Shown here piece by piece: positions 47,201-56,233 of a DNA stretch of 64,000 bases. The position numbers and the translations under genes were made by a program. The notes beneath the pieces were generated by a model. It ran no database searches and was not told the origin of the DNA. It saw only the letters and a list, made by a program, of their open reading frames with translations. Origin of the DNA: Anthostomella pinea (taxonomy: Eukaryota; Ascomycota; Sordariomycetes; Xylariales; Xylariaceae). How positions within the stretch are numbered: the first letter of the stretch is position 1; the number at the start of each line of letters is the position of its first letter. The stretch is from the NCBI GenBank assembly GCA_963556695.1, contig CAUWAG010000003.1, positions 4,278,001-4,342,000 of the forward strand. Reading direction: 5' to 3'.

Positions 47201-47358
47201 CGGGATCAGCAGACGCAGAAGAGATCGCCGAAGCCGGCCGCGCGTGGGCACAGAAAGCGATGAGGAAAGAGGATATGCAGGTCTACATGTTCAGGCTTTT
47301 GCTTGAGTGGGGACGAATCGTCGACGACCGGAGGGAGGATCTTGGATTCGCCCTTTGA
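44276..47358 (+). CDS. Multi-pass GT90-type glycosyltransferase (CAP10-like domain)
   Basis: Exons 44276-44337, 44392-44471, 44539-44825 and 44881-47358 encode about 968 residues. The N-terminal 290 residues hold several hydrophobic spans (FSITALLLSGLALHAYARYF, ATFALLLLGIVTR, LLGSFTAHVVGLLTVAINMF). The C-terminal half carries a CAP10/GT90 domain: NMHLAFNLDDECR, WAQKLNSVFWRGASSDGFA, VSFVGNFARCDDRDC, then HRHLVDLDGAAFSGRFLPFL and YRAALFRTWWEERVHAWRHY. GT90 proteins include cryptococcal xylosyltransferases and plant/animal POGLUT-type enzymes, so transfer of a pentose or hexose to a secretory or wall glycan is likely. I chose the splice sites to keep one frame; the second intron ends at GGCGCAG (44538). 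The upstream ATG at 44138 is an alternative start. Confidence 0.85.
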
Positions 47359-49403
47359 ATAATGACGGCGCTGTCACCTGGCCCGTCTACGAGGGCAAAA
47401 CCTGTGTTGGATTACCGTCTTCTTGAATGAGGATTATGTTTTGATACCTCCCAGTATATGTATGTTGACGAATACCACGTGATGATGGAAAGACTTGGTC
47501 AGTGGGACAATGATATTGGATGTGCCCTAGCTCGTAGGACCAACCCCTACGCACATACCGGCGGATCCAAGAGATCCAGGTTACTGCGCATTCTTACTAA
47601 GGTATACAGCCTCATACATCTTACTTCAGGGAATGGCTTTGTCTGATGGGCTGGCGTCTGCTTCCCTTCGTCGAGGATCCCCGGCGGCGAAACATGGACA
47701 GATCCGTGGACACCCATATAGCTAGCTCTACGACTAATGACGAACGCCCAAGTCACTGCCCTGGTGTGTACGCGGGCGACGAGGCCCTCGACTGTGTACG
47801 TGTAGCCAGCAATTATCACCCGAACGCTTGAGCTGGGAGTTCTGGCAGTGTGCATCTGCCACTGAGATGCGGATGGAAGCATATTGGCCAGAAACCACGA
47901 GCTTTGGACTGCAAGCTGTGTCAAATCCTGCAAGATGAAAACGAGCTGCCAGTTTCCATCATGTATGTATACCCTGCAGCAGACAACTGTGCAGGGTCAG
48001 GGATTGAATATTCCGGCTTGGGAATGCTGGTTTCATACCCGAATGAATATGCCTAGGTGAGTACAGTCACCCTCGTCAATCTCCATTCAGCATGCCTATA
48101 TCAAGTCTTGGATATCAAGTCTTGGATACCAATGCCATTCATATTAATGGAACAAGCACCCTGGGATAATCAGCTTTGATCCAAAAAGCCAGCCGCTGGT
48201 TCTGACCCTATACCTCTATGGACAGATCGATGGACTTGTCAGTCTGATTGTGCTGTGCAGTCGGCGATGAAGACACGGGAGGTCCTGGTATACTCATCTG
48301 GAACTACGGCCCCGTTGGACACAGTGGCTCCAACGGGACCATGTACTTCATCTATGAGAGCAATCACGACTATGTGCCGTACAAGTACCCGTTGCTTGAT
48401 GGAGCTAACTAGACCAAAGGATCTACGACCGATATCCTGACTACCTTACTGCACCGCGGAACACATTGGCCCAGAAGACGACGACCGGCACGTGGTGTCT
48501 GGACAATGTCACGGGTGAAGACGGGAACCACGCCACCAAGGCATGGGCGATGAAGTTTATAAGTCACGGGACGTCTACGCGGAAAACGACATTGATCCAG
48601 TCATGAACTCGGAATACAACAGATTTCAGGTAGCTTTCTACCAGCGCGTCGTCATGTAGTCTGAGTCTCGAGTGACTCAAGGCAGATGATACCTTCGCAG
48701 ACCGAAATTGTATTAGATGAGTGTCGAAATAGTATCTGGGCACTTGACCAGCTAGCTCCAATTGTTCAAGAAAGAGATCGTCGCAAACCTTGCAAGCTAT
48801 GGAAGCATGTTCACACAATCTTGATATCAAGGCATGAATTGAATACATGCATTGTGCCTCCCGGAAGTGATCTTATCCCGCGTCTGTCCCCCCTATATCC
48901 GAACCCCAGCCCCGGTAATCATGTCATTCCAGTGGACACTTTAATATCATATATGCCAACTGGCAACTACCTACATGTGCGTACACAACTGACGCGTTAC
49001 TTTTTCCGCTTGCCTTGCACTACGAATGGAATTGAACTTCCTAACATGGATTGAACACAACCTTGCTTCTTCGAAGCTTCCAAGCTGCTCCGCGCTGGGA
49101 CCTGACTGCAGGTCCACGTGTACATTTACGGTATGTACATGTACTGATTATTAATCAGCGTGCTCCGACTACCCCACCAGCCCCGCATCTGCGTCCCCGT
49201 CCGAGCCCGAGATGCCTGGGAGTGGACCTCATGGATCTGAAGAAAACGCGTCTTGCGCGGGCATCGGCTGCGCGTCCACTCCCGCCGTCTCCCGCCGTCT
49301 TGTGATACTGTAATTAATAAATTTCCTCTCCGGACCCCGCAACCACTCACTCACTTCACTCATTTTCTGCGATAGACACGGGTCTCACGCAGCTGTCGGC
49401 ATC
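47359..49403. other. Intergenic region with a gene relic
   Basis: Apart from the relic at 48250-48600 and a duplicated 14-bp unit (ATATCAAGTCTTGG, about 48098-48126), no feature is supported. The sequence GGAACAAGCACCCTGGGATAAT near 48150 is faintly like the inner repeats of the TIR element. Confidence 0.45.
48250..48600 (+). pseudogene. Relic of an unidentified protein-coding gene
   Basis: Two neighbouring frames look coding. The first includes GILIWNYGPVGHSGSNGTMY followed by FIYESNHDYVP. The second has IYDRYPDYLTAPRNTLAQKT followed by WCLDNVTGEDGNHATKAWAM. A 41-nt GT...AAG segment (GTACAA to CAAAG) would join them in frame, but that is shorter than the other introns here and no start codon or upstream exon is found. 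The second frame stops after about 60 residues. I do not recognise the family. A truncated gene, or the last exons of a gene whose start has decayed, is most likely. Confidence 0.4.
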
Positions 49404-51461
49404 ATGTCCGGACATGTCAAGAACGCCGAAACAAAGTCGCCGGCCTACTGGCGCATTGCCGGCGTCAAGTTCGCCAAAGATCGGGAGCCGATGCTCAATC
49501 GACCATCGTTCCGCACCATGCTTCTTCACACGCAGTACTCCCGCCAGATCCCTGACGCCTCCCATCGCCAGCGGCACGAGGTGAACCTGCGCCTCGTGCT
49601 CAGCATCTACCTGTACTTCAACGGCTTTGTCGACATAGAATCCTTCTGGCAAGTCTTGGCCAAGCTGCTTGGTAAGACCTGGAGCGGTACCGTCCTTGAG
49701 GAACTTGTTCCCGTCTACATGGCCGCGAGGAGAGCCTACATCCGTGAACCCATTACGTCCTACCAGCCTGGCCAGCCTGCCGCCACCGCATCTGACGCAC
49801 CCAGCGAGATCGCTGCGCTTCTGGACGCCTGCATCGAAAACTCACACCGGCCGCAGCCTCCTAGGCGCCGCAACGCAGCCTCCAGAGCTGCCTTCGAGCA
49901 GAGACAGGTCGATTGGCGCCACACCAATCCGCAAAGGGTCGCCGCCATCGTCTCGGCAGTGTCCGGAGCCCAAGGAATGTCCGTCAAGGGAAGTGCCGCC
50001 AGGGTCGACAACGGCTCCTCACTCGCATCACACACCACTGCGGCCCCCGTCCCATACGACCCCCGCGCTGCTTCCCATTCGAGAAACCGAGTCCCGCAAG
50101 AAGCATCTGCGGCATCTCAGACCGACGACGTCACTACTAAATCGCCCAAGCAGTCTGTACATCTAGAGCCATCTTGCCCCAGTCAGACCCCCATCGGTCA
50201 AATGCGCAAGGGCGTCTCTGCTCGTGTGGCAACTCTGACTCCCCAAAGCCCCATCTTGCAGCCCGAACTCCCCAAGAGCCTGAATCGCAGGTCCCCGACT
50301 GACAAGGAACTGACAAATCACCATGGTCAGGATGGTTCGAGAGCCTCACGGGCAACGCTTCTGGAGATCAAGCGCGAAGGCAATGATGGCGACCCTGAAC
50401 CAGACAGACGCATCTCGTCCGTCCATCCGTCGAGATTTGGCTTGATTCATGGCGGTGATAACCAGAAGAAAGCAAGATCTCATCGCTCCTCTTTCCCTAC
50501 ACCTGGTGATGAGGTGGTTGTGATATCCGATGACAGTTCAGATTCGGATTCAGATCCAGGTTCTGGACCAGGATCAGGTCTGAACTCGGCTCAGCCTGCG
50601 GAATCAATTGCCTCTCCGCTTTCTCACCTGGGCTCGCACAAGCGACCTGCCATGTTTATCGTGGACCTTGGTCCATCCAAACGTCAGGCACTTGAACCTG
50701 CCTCCCATGGTGCTACCCGGTCTCCCTCAGTCGGTGTAGCTAACCAAGCAGACGGCCATGATGGTGACCAGCCAATGGGTGACCTTGTCACCACTGCCAG
50801 TAATAGATCCGACGCCAGTGTTCGCAACAGCAAAGAGCAAGACTGGTCTCCCACAGAGACTCCTACACAGCAGGCCGACGACGTCACCGAGCAGGAGGCC
50901 ATTCAGGACCAGGCCGTGCCTCCTATGACCAGCCCAGAAGCAACACTGGATGGAGAGGAAACTACACTGGTTGAGAACTTAGCGGACAATGATGAAACCA
51001 CCCATCAGGTTGTACCAGTGGAGAAACCTGCCAAGGAAATCTCTGATGCCATCGACCAACCCAGTAATCAGAACCAGAACGCCTTTGACGCTCGAGAGAA
51101 GATCAGAGAGCTCGAGCTGAAGTTACAAGCCCAGGAGACAGCCCTGGATGCATCCCAGAAGGTCACAGAACAAGGACAGCAACGCATTTCTGCCATCGAA
51201 GAGCGACTGCAAGCTATGCAAGAACACGTGCCTCGCTCCGACAACGTCCGTGCCGGCAATTCAATCAGTCACCTGGTAGACCAAGACACCAAACTATGCC
51301 TCAACGAGGTTGGCGACCAAATACTCAAGTTGAAGGGAGTTCTATTGTTACGGCTCCACAATGAGAACCGGAACAGCCCTGTTTGGAAGAGGATGGAACA
51401 ATTGTGGTTAACACTCGACAAGGCAGAAGATGAGGCAACATATGCCTCACAAGCATTGTGA
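49404..51461 (+). CDS. Hypothetical disordered protein with SUMO-interaction-like motif and coiled coil
   Basis: A single exon encodes 685 residues. The N-terminal 110 residues are ordered: YWRIAGVKFAKDREPM, LVLSIYLYFNGFVDIESFWQ and LEELVPVYMAARRAYI. A long disordered Ser/Pro/Gln-rich middle includes DEVVVISDDSSDSDSD near residue 370, a SUMO-interaction-like motif with acidic tail. Near residues 555-610 a coiled coil is likely (REKIRELELKLQAQETALDA, QQRISAIEERLQAMQE). The C-terminus is helical. The FW...L and RRAY spacing of the head faintly resembles the heads of the genes at 21195-24693 and 25931-27858. A nuclear role is inferred only. The start ATG at 49404 follows a short leader. Confidence 0.75.
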   Translation: MSGHVKNAETKSPAYWRIAGVKFAKDREPMLNRPSFRTMLLHTQYSRQIPDASHRQRHEVNLRLVLSIYLYFNGFVDIESFWQVLAKLLGKTWSGTVLEELVPVYMAARRAYIREPITSYQPGQPAATASDAPSEIAALLDACIENSHRPQPPRRRNAASRAAFEQRQVDWRHTNPQRVAAIVSAVSGAQGMSVKGSAARVDNGSSLASHTTAAPVPYDPRAASHSRNRVPQEASAASQTDDVTTKSPKQSVHLEPSCPSQTPIGQMRKGVSARVATLTPQSPILQPELPKSLNRRSPTDKELTNHHGQDGSRASRATLLEIKREGNDGDPEPDRRISSVHPSRFGLIHGGDNQKKARSHRSSFPTPGDEVVVISDDSSDSDSDPGSGPGSGLNSAQPAESIASPLSHLGSHKRPAMFIVDLGPSKRQALEPASHGATRSPSVGVANQADGHDGDQPMGDLVTTASNRSDASVRNSKEQDWSPTETPTQQADDVTEQEAIQDQAVPPMTSPEATLDGEETTLVENLADNDETTHQVVPVEKPAKEISDAIDQPSNQNQNAFDAREKIRELELKLQAQETALDASQKVTEQGQQRISAIEERLQAMQEHVPRSDNVRAGNSISHLVDQDTKLCLNEVGDQILKLKGVLLLRLHNENRNSPVWKRMEQLWLTLDKAEDEATYASQAL

Positions 51462-52062
51462 AAGAAACCTTGGTCATGGACCGCAGCTTGTGCTCCCTTT
51501 CGGAGAAGAAAGGCATTGCTTTATATTGTTAGAGATACCCAGCCAGCGGTAGCTTGCTTTTGCTGTCAAAATCGGCGTTTGAAGAGGTTCAGAAGGAACA
51601 CGACGGATGAAACCTGTTCTCGAAGGCTCAAGGTATGCTCCGCCAAGCCTGTCAGAGTTTGCTCTAGGAGAGTACCCCCTACATGTCTGAAGTAGTGAGT
51701 ATAGTGAATTGAGCACAGTAAGCCACATAGGTATTTGAACAACAGGGCGAACTCCCTACTAATAATTGGGTTTCAACCTGACATCAAAAGCTGGATGGCC
51801 CGAGTCCATACCGTACGCCACAGGGCCGGATCACAGCAACGACGTATCCGATGTCTCGAGCACAGGGGACTTACAAGTCTCGCCCAACCCCCCCAACCCC
51901 AAAAGTTTTGGGTCGACTAATGATACTCGTCACCTCGAAGCCTCGTGCCGAGACGTGCCAAACAGATATTTCCCGATCACCCCGTACAGCAGTGGGTTCC
52001 ATTGCGCAGATTAATATCCCTCCGCTTCTCGCCGTCCACGGCCACGAAGCCGATTCTAACAC

Positions 52063-52837
52063 TCAAGAACCCGCAGTCATCTTCGATAGGCGGGTACACC
52101 TTCGTACGTCACCAGCGTCGTGGGACGCTGGAGCGCGTGACACACGAGCGTTCGGGGCTGTAGCCGTGGCTCCTGCGAGAGCAGTTGGCGCCTTTGCCGT
52201 TTGTGCTTGCTTCTGCTTCTGCTTCTGCTTCTGCTTTTGCCTTTGCGGGTGCATGGTCTCACCGCGTGCGGGCATCTCGACAAATGCGGCGATGCGCTTT
52301 TCCCGGCCTGCCTGCGTCTTCAGTGTGTTGAGCCGGAAGTAGATGGGGCGAAACGGTTCTGCTTGGTGCAGATATCGTACATGGCCTGCGCCGCAGGGAC
52401 CGCAGCGAGGGCGCGCCCGGGAACTCGGCGGGCGGCTCCGCCGTCGACTGAGCCAGCGTACGCGGCATGCCACCACCCGTCCGCTTTCGCCGCGTCGCAC
52501 TGCCTGGCGTCCGAGAGCCCGTCATGCGGCCCTCCTGCTCGAGACGCGCGATGTGGGCGACGTTGCGCTGCGACCAGGTGCTCCTGGCGGTGGTGCGGGG
52601 CGTGAACCGTTGCGCGTAGGTGCTTGCGTCGCCCTTGCGAACCTAGCCGTCGATCCAGCCGTGGCAGAGGGCCTCGTCGAGTGCTTGAGCATACGTCAGC
52701 GACGTTGGGAGTCGCGACGCCCTTTTTGGCCAGGGTCAGCCAGACCGTCTGCCTCTAGACGTTGCGGCGCTCCCAGCTAACCAGCTTGACCAGACGGCGG
52801 CGTCGGCGAGGGTGAAGACTGGCAGCTCGAGAGGCAT
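52063..52837 (-). pseudogene. YdeI/OmpD-associated (OmdA) family protein, disrupted
   Basis: The minus strand starts MPLELPVFTLADAAVWSSWL at 52837. Pieces in changing frames follow: TVWLTLAKKGVATPNV, ALDEALCHGWIDG then a TAG stop, STYAQRFTPRTTARSTWSQR with NVAHIARLEQEGRM, MYDICTKQNRF, and finally YFRLNTLKTQAGREKRIAAF with VEMPARGETMHPQ. In order, these fit the whole family (VWLxLAKKG, AL..GWIDG, F.PR...S.WS..N, RI..FV.ML..GE...P). At least one in-frame stop and several register changes break it, so it cannot make a full protein. The family is mainly bacterial with scattered fungal members, so an old transfer from bacteria is possible. A QK repeat replaces the basic tail. Confidence 0.7.
52205..52244. 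repeat. GCTTCT hexamer microsatellite
   Basis: About five GCTTCT units and variants lie at the 3' end of the OmdA-like pseudogene, reading as alternating Gln and Lys codons on the minus strand. Confidence 0.75.
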
Positions 52838-53735
52838 TGTGCTGTTGGACGGCCAGAGAGTCAAGTCGAAGGCGTGAGGTGGATGATGAACTTCTTAACA
52901 GAGCCCGCCTGCCTGCCCCTGAACTGATGGATGTTTCAGCAACGGTAGACCCATCCGGGCAGATCCGATCATCCGGGGTGGGTGATCGAGACGCAAGGCG
53001 TTGCCGTTGCCATTCCGGATCCTTACCGCAGGGACCATGATGACAAGCAGTATGGCATACAGCACTTCCCGATGTCGGCCATTCCTTGGAATGCCGGAGC
53101 GCCGAAGAGCGACAGCGTGTAAGTTGTTACGCCCGAGCGATCCGTGCTCGATCGGCCCCTGATTGGTGATTAGGTACCTAGAGGTATCCGTATCCATCTA
53201 TCGATTGCCATTTGGCGAATCAAAAGGAAGAGTACTAAGAGGAAGAGGAGCCGGAATGCCGGGAACAGGAACGGGGAACTCAACTTCGTCCCAGCTGCCA
53301 GGTTCCAAGGTTGTTACTAATATTCCTTTAGCTTGGACTTGTGGTCGTGGTCGTGGTCCGCGGTGGTGACGTCACAGCTACGGCGCGAGTCGCGAGCTTC
53401 TGCAATGTCCACCTGCATGGATTGCATGGATTGCATGGATCCCGTCGTGGAGTGACTCGGTTCGTATCTTACTTCATAAGGTAGACATCGTGAAAACCCG
53501 AATCTGAGTTCCATCATCCTGATTTTAAACATCTGCCTGCTGCGTGCCTCAGTTGTGCCTACCTACTTTGCCCAGCATTGTGTTGTTGCCTCACCCTACT
53601 TGATTAAGTATCTACCTAGAATACTGTACGGTCGCCGAGTAATCCCCCATCTGCTCCCAAACACCCACAGACGACGGGAAGGGCAGTCTCACCGGCTGTA
53701 TCTCGTCACGACTCTCTGCCACACCTGCTCTCGGC

Positions 53736-54735
53736 ATGTCTTCACCGAATCAGATCACACCCACCTTTTCGGCAAGCGACTATGCCAAGTTCTTCGGTGC
53801 CGGCGCTCTGGCGGCCACGGCGACGCACGGCGTAAGCCTCGTCTTCCGCACCTCATACGGAGTACACAGAGATCTAACGTGCTGCACAGGCCGCAACCCC
53901 CGTCGATGTCGTGAAGACGCGCATCCAGGTTGACGACGCCATGAAAGGTCTGAACATGGTCCGCGCCACGCGCCAGATCGTCGCCGCCGAGGGTGCGTCG
54001 GCCCTGCTGACCGGCTTCGGTCCCACCGCGGTCGGCTACCTGGTGCAAGGCGGTGGCAAGTTCGCCGGCTACGAATACTTCAAGAAGAAGTTCATCGACT
54101 GGACCGGGTCGCAGGAGAAGGCAACGCGACATCGCACCGCTATCTACCTCGGCGCCAGTGCCGCCGCCGAGTTCTTTGCCGATATTGCCCTCTGCCCGCT
54201 CGAGGCCACCCGCATCCGGCTCGTCTCCCAGCGGGGCTTCGCTTCGGGTCTCGTGCCGGGCTTCATGCGTCTCGCAAGGGAAGAGGGTCTCCGAGGCTTC
54301 TACTCGGGCTTCGTCCCCTTGCTCTTCAAGCAGGTTCCCTATGCCGTTGGCCAGTTCTCCGTCCACGAGGCTGCAGTCGAGGCCATATACCGCACCATTG
54401 GTTCCGAACGCAAGGCCAGGCTGACACAGCTCGAATCCACCGGCGTGGAGCTGAGTTCGGGTATCATTGCCGGTGCGGCGGCAGCGGTGCTCTCACACCC
54501 GGCCGACACCCTGCTCTCGGCCATCAACAAGGGCTCGGGCGATCCCAAACAAGGCGCCACGGCTAGGATGTTCTCGCTGGCACGCGAGTTCGGTCCGAAA
54601 CGTCTACTGCTGTCTGGTCTCGGTCCCCGTGTACTGATGACATGTGGTCTGGTGTCGGGCCAGTTTGTCATTTACGCTCAGTGCAAGGCGCTCACGGGCG
54701 CGCCGCCGGGCGTTGAAATTCACAAAGAAGACTAG
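53736..54735 (+). CDS. MIR1: Mitochondrial phosphate carrier
   Basis: Exons 53736-53831 and 53890-54735 encode 313 residues, normal for the family. Three mitochondrial-carrier repeats carry the signature P-x-D/E-x-x-K/R variants TPVDVVKTRIQ, CPLEATRIRL and HPADTLLSAIN. The stretches ALLTGFGPTAVGYLVQG, AEFFADIALCPLEATRIRLV and GFYSGFVPLLFKQVPY are close to yeast Mir1. It imports phosphate with protons into the matrix for ATP synthesis, in the inner membrane. The intron follows ATHG and restores AATPVDVVKTR. The gene faces the Rossmann-fold gene tail to tail with 211 bp between. Confidence 0.95.
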
Positions 54736-54946
54736 GAAGTTCGCCAACCGAATAATGGTCAATCACCGTGGATGATATGTGTTTGGACAGAGCCTACTAC
54801 CTAAGCGTTGGCATGTGTTAGACTAGCTAGACGTGTTTGCCTGTTGATTTATCTAATACTTCTATGCACAAGCAGATGTGACGGTGAAATAAGCCTGGAT
54901 GCCGAATCTCTATGGTCGAACAATCAGTGTGGTGTTTGCCTATTGC
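54736..54946. other. Short convergent 3' flanks of MIR1 and the Rossmann-fold gene
   Basis: This 211-bp stretch carries the two 3' UTRs. I see no specific element in it. Confidence 0.5.
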
Positions 54947-55831
54947 CTATCTGATGCGCCCTTGCGACGGCCATATGCCCATCTTGTGCCAGAAGCCCCT
55001 CCCGTCCAGCCTGCGGCCGACGGACGCCGTGTCCCTTGGCAGAGCGCGTACGCCTTCCTCCATCATCAGTTCACCGACCCAAGAAAGCAGTTCCTTCTGC
55101 CGCATAGCCTTGGCCTCGGACACGATTCCAGGCTGGCCGTACTCGGCGGCGTGCAGGGTCTGGATCGCCCAGTCCTGCACCAAGTCCCACCAGTCGTAGA
55201 CGTGCATGTCGCACAGAAGCCAGCGCTTGCCGGGCGTGAAGTTCCGGTGGAGGGCGACGATGGCTCTGGCGACATCCACGCCGTGGACGACGTGCAAGGC
55301 GCCCTTGTTCCTGAGGTCCTCTTTGGTCTTCACCACGCGGTCCACCCAGTCTTTGGGCTGTCGCGCCGCGCCGTAGAGTCCGGCGAGACTGAGCACGGAA
55401 GCCTTCGCACTCCCCATGAGCTCGTCCTCGGCGACTGCGCGGGCGTTCTGCTGATCGTAGGGCGAGTTCTCGTCTTGCCACGTGAGCGCCGTCCACACGC
55501 TGGTCACGCCCAGCTGGATGAAGTTGGGCTTGTTGCCGCCTTGATGCGACGCCGAGTACATCTTGACCAGCTGGGCGGCCGGCCCGGTGCCCTTCAGCGG
55601 GAACGTGATGAGGACCGTTTTGGCGTCGGGCAGTGCGTCAAACTGCGACGGGTCGTCCGAGCCGGGATCGAACTTGAAGGGGATGGTTCCATCGCGGCCG
55701 TCTGTCGTCGTGGCGGCGTGCTTGATCTTCTCACGCTCAAGCAGCGGGATGAGGAAGGTGGACGTCCAGCCGGCTCCTAGAATGAGAAGGCTGACGTGCC
55801 CGTTTCGCCCGTCGGGTTCCGTGATCAACAT
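54947..55831 (-). CDS. NAD(P)-binding Rossmann-fold protein, atypical SDR (YeeZ-like)
   Basis: A single exon encodes 294 residues. The N-terminus holds a dinucleotide-binding turn, SLLILGAGWTSTFLIPLLER, after a short lead. Later parts include KTVLITFPLKGTGPA, FIQLGVTSVW, VLSLAGLYGAARQPKDWVDR and LHVVHGVDVARAIVALHRNF, the layout of atypical short-chain dehydrogenase/epimerase-like proteins. The classical YxxxK catalytic pair is not evident. Substrate is unknown. It is probably cytosolic, since no targeting signal is seen. The start at 55831 is the first ATG before the fold. The long plus-strand frame opposite (54899-55780) is a shadow of this gene. Confidence 0.75.
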   Translation of the reverse strand: MLITEPDGRNGHVSLLILGAGWTSTFLIPLLEREKIKHAATTTDGRDGTIPFKFDPGSDDPSQFDALPDAKTVLITFPLKGTGPAAQLVKMYSASHQGGNKPNFIQLGVTSVWTALTWQDENSPYDQQNARAVAEDELMGSAKASVLSLAGLYGAARQPKDWVDRVVKTKEDLRNKGALHVVHGVDVARAIVALHRNFTPGKRWLLCDMHVYDWWDLVQDWAIQTLHAAEYGQPGIVSEAKAMRQKELLSWVGELMMEEGVRALPRDTASVGRRLDGRGFWHKMGIWPSQGRIR

Positions 55832-56233
55832 TCCGAATGATCGGATCTCGATCAGTCCACCGTATATTGAGAAGCGCAGGTGTGCCAGGCAAGCAGGTGA
55901 TAACTACCTAGGTACCTATAAGTTGACTCGCCCAAGTGGTGACGTTCCTTCCTCGGCCCACGTACTGTATTACCCCATACCTTACTAATCACCTTAGGGG
56001 TATCCAATGTAAGTAGACTGTCCCCGCCTGCGCCTGCCTTTGGGACGCCACAAAAACCTACAAATTCCTTACCGTATTTATATAGACAATGCTACCCCAG
56101 CCCAATGCAAGACAACTACAATTGAAGCCGGGGCCGGGCAATAAACAAGTCCAATAAGCATAGCGGTGTCTACCTACCCTACCACATATAGTAGAGTACT
56201 GAACACCCAGTACATGTTTGGCTCTGTTGACAC
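55832..56233. other. Intergenic region, no gene seen
   Basis: It holds an ACCTAGGTACCTATAAG motif near 55907-55922 and A/T-richer sequence. It includes the promoter side of the Rossmann-fold gene and the 3' flank of the M20 peptidase gene. Confidence 0.5.

Larger units (their letters stand above)
51462..53735. other. Intergenic region containing a broken YdeI/OmdA-family gene
   Basis: Outside the pseudogene (52063-52837) no gene is supported. A nonamer repeat TGCATGGAT (three copies) lies at 53416-53442, and a TAGGTACCTAGAGG motif near 53171. The right end is the MIR1 promoter and leader. Confidence 0.5.

Noticed and set aside
41195..47358. GT31 and GT90 genes considered as a glycan biosynthetic cluster
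   Set aside because: Only two divergent transferases, with no sugar-nucleotide, transporter or regulator genes beside them. Proximity alone is not evidence.
54899..55780. Long plus-strand open frame of 293 codons
   Set aside because: It lies exactly opposite the Rossmann-fold gene, which has clear motifs. The plus frame has biased His/Val/Arg composition and no domain, as expected of an antisense shadow.
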